Part shown: positions 32,098-35,829 of the stretch, one piece after another
How the letters are laid out: each line of letters opens with the position of its first letter
Position numbering within the stretch: position 1 is the stretch's first letter
Source: JAKLIN01 sp964544395
Lineage (GTDB): Archaea > Nanobdellota > Nanobdellia > Pacearchaeales > GW2011-AR1
NCBI GenBank assembly: GCA_964544395.1
Contig: CAZJAO010000006.1
Span: 1-35,829 of the forward strand
Length of the DNA: 35,829 bases
Direction of reading: 5' to 3'
Made by a program: the position numbers and the translations under genes
Notes under the pieces: model-generated
The model's input: only the letters and a program-made list of their open reading frames with translations
Databases searched by the model: none
What the model was told of the DNA's origin: nothing

Positions 32098-32661
32098 GTG
32101 AATCGCGTTTTAGTTTCCGATATAATGACAAGGCAAATTGCGAGCGTTGACCCAGACACAAATCTGCTTGAATGTGCCAAAAAAATGGTTCGAAAAAGAA
32201 TTGGCAGTCTTCTCCTCATAAAAGATAAGAGCCTGAAAGGGTTAATTTCAACCCCAGACATATTGTGGGCGATTGTAAAAAAATCCAAGGAAGACCTGTC
32301 AAAAATTAAAGCATCCGATATTTCTCCACGCAAAATAGTAACAATAAAACCAGAAGCTAATCTGGAAGAAGCAATATGGAAGATAAGAAAATACAAGTTC
32401 CATAGATTGCCGGTGATTAAAAATGGAGAAGTTATAGGTTTGATAACTTTAAGAGACATATTGAATTTCTATCCGGAGCTTAATGCTCATTTCAAGGAAG
32501 TTGAATCAATCAGAGAAGAAACAGAAAAGATGAAACGATTGGAGGATGCAAAAGAAAGAATTGTATTCCGGGACGGAATTTGCGAAGAATGTGGCAACAG
32601 AGATGCACTCTATCGTGTCAATGGATCTCTTGTTTGTGCCTCCTGCATGCCTCTTCTTTGA
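32098..32661 (+). CDS. CBS-pair protein with C-terminal zinc ribbon
   Basis: Two CBS domains (about 1-60 and 72-128: VSDIMTRQIASVDPDTNLL and ASDISPRKIVTIKPEANLEEA) that usually bind adenine nucleotides, then a linker helix and a small zinc site (Cys162, Cys165, Cys180, Cys183). GTG start chosen because the first CBS strand begins right there; AGGGG lies about 10 nt upstream. The mRNA has an unusually long leader (about 110 nt) that contains element copy 3, unlike most genes here. Target unknown. Confidence 0.85.
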   Translation: MNRVLVSDIMTRQIASVDPDTNLLECAKKMVRKRIGSLLLIKDKSLKGLISTPDILWAIVKKSKEDLSKIKASDISPRKIVTIKPEANLEEAIWKIRKYKFHRLPVIKNGEVIGLITLRDILNFYPELNAHFKEVESIREETEKMKRLEDAKERIVFRDGICEECGNRDALYRVNGSLVCASCMPLL

Positions 32662-32727
32662 TTTAATCTATTGTAATTGAGAATAAAAAGAAGAATATTT
32701 AAATAATATCTGTCTATCTTATGAAAG

Positions 32728-33237
32728 ATGGTCGAAGAAGAAACAGTTTTTTCAAGCAGTGTTAGCTATAATGGAATTTTCTCATTCAAGGATTTCTATA
32801 CTTTCTGCTATAACTGGCTCAGGGATGAAACAGGAATAATTAATTTTTCAGAGGATAAATACTCCGAAAAACTTGTAGGTGATGCAAAAAATATTGATTT
32901 TGAATGGACAGGGACAAAAGACATGACTGATTATTTCAGATTCAAAATAAAAATTGCGTTTACGATAAAAAATCTGACTCAAATCAAAATAAAAAAAGAG
33001 GGGACAGAAATAGATACCAATAAGGGAAGTGTAGGAATAAAAGTCAAGGGGCTCATAGTAAAAGATTATCAGAATAAGTTCGAGATGACTGCTTTCAAGA
33101 AAACATTGAGGGCATTTTATGAAAAATACATAATTCAGTCGACAATAAAAGAATTCAAAGGCAAAGTGGCATCGGATTGCGACGAGTTTTTGACTCAGGC
33201 AAAATCATTTCTCGACTTGGAAGGAAGAAAAAGTTAA
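32728..33237 (+). CDS. Unknown soluble protein, 169 aa
   Basis: Alpha/beta with a strand-rich centre (FRFKIKIAFTIKNLTQIKIKKEGTE split over two hairpins) and a helical C-terminus. Starts MVEEETVFSSS. A TATA box (ATTTAAATAA, 32697-32706) is about 27 nt before this ATG; an ATG 7 nt earlier is out of frame. No signal or membrane segment. Family not recognised. Confidence 0.7.
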   Translation: MVEEETVFSSSVSYNGIFSFKDFYTFCYNWLRDETGIINFSEDKYSEKLVGDAKNIDFEWTGTKDMTDYFRFKIKIAFTIKNLTQIKIKKEGTEIDTNKGSVGIKVKGLIVKDYQNKFEMTAFKKTLRAFYEKYIIQSTIKEFKGKVASDCDEFLTQAKSFLDLEGRKS

Positions 33238-33285
33238 ATTTTCTCATACCGAAATACTTAAATATAAACTTTTTTTAATGATGAT

Positions 33286-34662
33286 ATGAAAAAGGTGATT
33301 TTACTTTCGCTTCTGGCTATCTTCATTCTTCCAACAATATTTGCATTGAATCTTAATGTTCAAACAAATACGACGAGTGCAGTGCTTCTTACGAATGTTA
33401 ATGCACCGGCAGTTTTCAATTTGCAGATAACAAACAACGGACCTTCAGACAACTTTCACATTTACAATTTATTGGGATATGTTATGAATCCTACAAGCCC
33501 GGTTCACATTAACACGGGCGAAACAAAGAATGTTCAGGTTATGATTTACCCTCGAAGCGACTTGACTTACAATGGTTATTATGTTTTCAATTATATAATT
33601 CAGAATGATGCTGGTGACCAGCTTCCGGAATCATTGAGTTTTAAGATAATGAACCTGCAAAATGCTCTTCAGGTTGGTGCTTCACAGATAAATCCGCAAT
33701 CTAATTCTATTACAATCTTCATAAAGAATACCGTCAACTTTAACTTTGATAATATGAGTGCAAGTTTCAATTCACCTTTCTTCATTTTAAATCAGCAATT
33801 TTCTCTGGCTCCTTATGAGCAGAAGCAGTTTGATGTCAGCTTGAATAAAAATGATTTCAAAAGCCTATTAGCAGGATTTTACACACTTTCAGCTCAGGTT
33901 ACCTCCGACGGAGGAAATGCAACAGTCACAGGAAACATAGACTTTTCGAAGCAGAATATTTTGAATGTTAGCGAAAGCAAATACGGATTTTTAATATACA
34001 CCGATGTTATTCAGAAGATAAATGAAGGAAATGTAATTGCAGATTCCCAGACAGTAATTCAAAAGAATATCATATCAAGGCTTTTCACAACATTCAATCC
34101 AACACCAGACACCGTTGAAAGACAGGGACTTTCAATTATTTACACTTGGGAAAATCAGGTTCAGCCAGGAGACACATTAACGATTACGACTAGAACAAAC
34201 TGGCTTCTTCCTTTGTTAGTTGTTTTATTCATCGGTTTAATTGTATTCCTTGTAACACAATACACAAAATCTAATTTGAGTCTTAAGAAGAGTGTTTCTT
34301 TCTTGAGAGCTAAAGGCGGAGAGTTTGCATTGAAGGTCACAGTTGTAGTAACAGCAAGAAAATTCGTTGAGAAAGTAACAATAGTTGATAGACTTCCTTT
34401 CGTTGCTAAGCTTTACGAAAAATTCGGCGCTGAAAGACCAACAAGAGTGGATGAAAAGAGCAGAAGATTAGAATGGCAGTTTGATAAGTTGATGCCTGGG
34501 GAAACAAGAGTATTGAGTTATATTATATATTCAAAGGTTGGAGTATTGGGAAGATTCGCCCTACCAACAACACGAGCTGTTTATCAGAAAGATGGAAGAG
34601 CTCATGAAGCAGAATCAAATCAAGCTTTCCTTGTAACTGAACAGAGCAGAAGGGAAGATTAA
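33286..34662 (+). CDS. Membrane protein with extracellular beta domains, 458 aa
   Basis: Signal peptide (1-20), two or three extracytoplasmic beta-sandwich segments (25-290; VFNLQITNNGPSDNFHIYN is like NEW3/CARDB domains), one transmembrane helix (about 308-327, LLPLLVVLFIGLIVFLVTQY), and a C-terminal region (335-458) with KVTVVVTARKFVEKVTIVDR and EWQFDKLMPGETRVLSYIIY, which looks like another beta-sandwich inside the cell. TATA box at about 33258-33269. No known receptor or transporter family recognised. Confidence 0.75.
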   Translation: MKKVILLSLLAIFILPTIFALNLNVQTNTTSAVLLTNVNAPAVFNLQITNNGPSDNFHIYNLLGYVMNPTSPVHINTGETKNVQVMIYPRSDLTYNGYYVFNYIIQNDAGDQLPESLSFKIMNLQNALQVGASQINPQSNSITIFIKNTVNFNFDNMSASFNSPFFILNQQFSLAPYEQKQFDVSLNKNDFKSLLAGFYTLSAQVTSDGGNATVTGNIDFSKQNILNVSESKYGFLIYTDVIQKINEGNVIADSQTVIQKNIISRLFTTFNPTPDTVERQGLSIIYTWENQVQPGDTLTITTRTNWLLPLLVVLFIGLIVFLVTQYTKSNLSLKKSVSFLRAKGGEFALKVTVVVTARKFVEKVTIVDRLPFVAKLYEKFGAERPTRVDEKSRRLEWQFDKLMPGETRVLSYIIYSKVGVLGRFALPTTRAVYQKDGRAHEAESNQAFLVTEQSRRED

Positions 34663-34670
34663 TTCAACAA

Positions 34671-34784
34671 ATGAATTTAGAACAAGCAGCATCTGAAGAC
34701 GAACCACCCCCCGAGGAGCGGGTGCATCCGCCTACTTATTTTGATGATATTGATTACAAAGAAAAGAAGTATAGTTTAGAATAA
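34671..34784 (+). CDS. Small acidic protein, 37 aa
   Basis: MNLEQAASEDEPPPEERV then HPPTYFDDIDYKEKKYSLE. Starts 8 nt after the previous stop and ends exactly at the opposing IMPase stop. The composition (acidic/Pro N-terminal half, Tyr/Asp C-terminal half) looks designed rather than random. Function unknown. Confidence 0.5.
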   Translation: MNLEQAASEDEPPPEERVHPPTYFDDIDYKEKKYSLE

Positions 34785-35531
34785 TTAAAGCTCTATCTTA
34801 TCATTGGAAGCAAATACTTCATATTGATACCTTTTCTCTGGATTTTTTAGGTAAGTAAATTCTGTCTTGCCGCCCGCAGCTTCAACAAGTGCAAGTCCTG
34901 CTGCAACATTCCAAAGCATTATCTCTTTTTCATAGTAAGCATCAGCTTTTCCGGAAGCAACATATGCAAGCGAAAGTGAAGCAGAACCCATATGTCTGAT
35001 TTTTTTGAAATCCTGAATCTTTTTTACAAATTTTTCCAGACCATTCTTCGAAAAATCAGAATGTGATGGAAGTCCTGTGAATAAAACTGCCTGATTTTTT
35101 TCAGCTGTATCACTTACATTCATGGGAATATTATTAATCCATGCACCTTTTCCAACAATTCCGGAGTATAAATCCTTATTAGCAACATCGTAAACAACTC
35201 CCAAAACAGGCTTGAATCCCCTTAACAATGCAATTGATACAGAATAATGAGGTATTCCTCTCGACAGATTAAATGTCCCGTCTATTGGGTCTATAACCCA
35301 TGTGTAGGGGCTTTCATTGTCTCTCTCGCCAGTCTCTTCAGTTATAATATTGAATCCTAAGGGACTTAATTTTGAAAGAATTTCATTTTCCATTTCCAAA
35401 TCCAATTGCGCCTTGATATCTTTGCCGTAATTGGTCATTATATCCATGTCAGTGCCAAGATGCAGCAATTCTCCAGCTTCCATGGCGGTATCCTTAGCCA
35501 ATTCAAGCTCTTTTTCAAGGTTTACATCCAT
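34785..35531 (-). CDS. Inositol monophosphatase-family phosphatase
   Basis: Mg-dependent sugar phosphatase; archaeal members often act on inositol-1-phosphate and fructose-1,6-bisphosphate. Metal ligands: Glu65/Glu66 (ITEETGE), Asp81 and Asp84 (VIDPIDGTFN). The later WDxAAG motif reads LWNVAAG, with Asn208 in place of the third metal Asp. 248 residues is the normal length. Its stop abuts the stop of the small acidic gene on the other strand. Confidence 0.9.
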   Translation of the reverse strand: MDVNLEKELELAKDTAMEAGELLHLGTDMDIMTNYGKDIKAQLDLEMENEILSKLSPLGFNIITEETGERDNESPYTWVIDPIDGTFNLSRGIPHYSVSIALLRGFKPVLGVVYDVANKDLYSGIVGKGAWINNIPMNVSDTAEKNQAVLFTGLPSHSDFSKNGLEKFVKKIQDFKKIRHMGSASLSLAYVASGKADAYYEKEIMLWNVAAGLALVEAAGGKTEFTYLKNPEKRYQYEVFASNDKIEL

Positions 35532-35635
35532 AAAAGAATTGATTATTGAGGCTATTTAACCTTTATTATGTTATAACTACCTTATTGAAAAGTATATAAG
35601 AATCTTTAAAAATGTCTCAACATTCTCTTTAGTAA

Positions 35636-35785
35636 CCCCGCATAGCTCAGTGGTTAGAGCGCCTGGCTGTAGATAAATAGTCTAAGGTGGAGATTCATCT
35701 TTGATGATAACTATGAAACCCCAAAAGCACTGGTTCAAGTTCAACAGAACCCGGGAGATCCCCAGTTCGACTCTGGGTGTGGGGA
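35636..35785 (+). tRNA. tRNA-Tyr (GTA) with 77-nt intron
   Basis: Exons 35636-35672 and 35750-35785. Acceptor CCCCGCA/TGTGGGG with C1-G72 and A73 (archaeal tRNA-Tyr identity), D arm GCTC/GAGC, anticodon stem CCTGG/CCGGG, anticodon GTA at 35669-35671, T arm CCCAG-TTCGACT-CTGGG. The TATA box GTATATAAG (about 35591-35599) lies upstream. Confidence 0.92.
35673..35749 (+). other. tRNA-Tyr intron (bulge-helix-bulge)
   Basis: Position 37/38 site. The central 4-bp helix CTGT (35667-35670) with ACAG (35744-35747) is flanked by 3-nt bulges AGA and AAC, giving cuts after 35672 and 35749. The outer intron helix is poor, so this is a relaxed motif. Confidence 0.75.
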
Positions 35786-35829
35786 TGTATACCTCCTTAG
35801 TAGTAACAATCCATAAAGTTTATAAATAT

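Noticed and set aside
32055..32459. 134-residue minus-strand open frame
   Set aside because: Antisense to the CBS gene, which has two complete CBS domains and a zinc ribbon.
35673..35749. Box C/D guide RNA inside the tRNA-Tyr intron
   Set aside because: Only a near box C (TTGATGA) and no CTGA box D at suitable distance.
1..35829. CRISPR array, prophage or integrated element
   Set aside because: No regularly spaced repeats, integrase, transposase or cas-like genes found; the tRNAs show no partial duplicated 3' ends.

Overview
The window is a compact, AT-rich archaeal chromosome segment. Archaeal markers are Rpo7 (RpoE'), Spt4, ribosomal proteins S24e, S27ae, L10e and L35Ae, a group II chaperonin, a pilin of the archaeal type IV family, TATA boxes about 25 nt before many start codons (leaderless mRNAs), a C1-G72 tRNA-Tyr with a bulge-helix-bulge intron, and a genome-encoded G-1 on tRNA-His. 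Small proteins, overlapping gene ends and many conserved-looking proteins I cannot place suggest a DPANN lineage (Pacearchaeota/Woesearchaeota-like). That placement is inference.

Region 1 (1-8.8 kb): cysteine desulfurase directly behind tRNA-Trp; a PIN nuclease and the classic Rpo7-Spt4-S24e-S27ae operon; a 338-bp non-coding stretch with a long hairpin, an antisense promoter and three inverted repeats; then the kleisin ScpA, a Dph6-type ligase, a TPR-like protein, a SIMPL protein and a small glutamine amidotransferase. Small minus-strand orphan genes are interspersed. Region 2 (8.8-14.9 kb, minus strand): HisRS with a GNAT acetyltransferase next to tRNA-His, a pilin plus DUF4190-like membrane protein, a GluRS that ends where its anticodon-binding domain should begin, and an ABC exporter. 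Region 3 (14.5-23.0 kb): mostly unknown genes. A plus-strand series includes an endonuclease IV/xylose-isomerase-type TIM barrel with a very large helical insertion and a nucleotidyltransferase. It meets head-on a four-gene minus-strand operon of wholly unrecognised proteins. Region 4 (23.1-27.7 kb): L35Ae-L10e with a structured leader; an operon of a second nucleotidyltransferase, a UDG-fold-like protein and a Trm11-like protein; then tRNA-Gly and tRNA-Val. Region 5 (27.8-35.8 kb): exported and surface proteins, the thermosome, a CBS/zinc-ribbon protein, an IMPase-family phosphatase, and an intron-containing tRNA-Tyr.

The most interesting non-gene signal is a roughly 42-nt element present three times (10554-10596, 27634-27675, 31989-32030). 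Each copy lies a fixed distance (about 30-33 nt) downstream of a TATA box. Two form the 5' leader of tRNA transcripts; the third precedes the CBS gene with no tRNA. It looks like a small RNA family or a cis-acting leader that I cannot match to anything known. The unknown clusters at 14.9-23.0 kb are the best candidates for an undescribed protein system, but the sequence alone does not reveal what they do.
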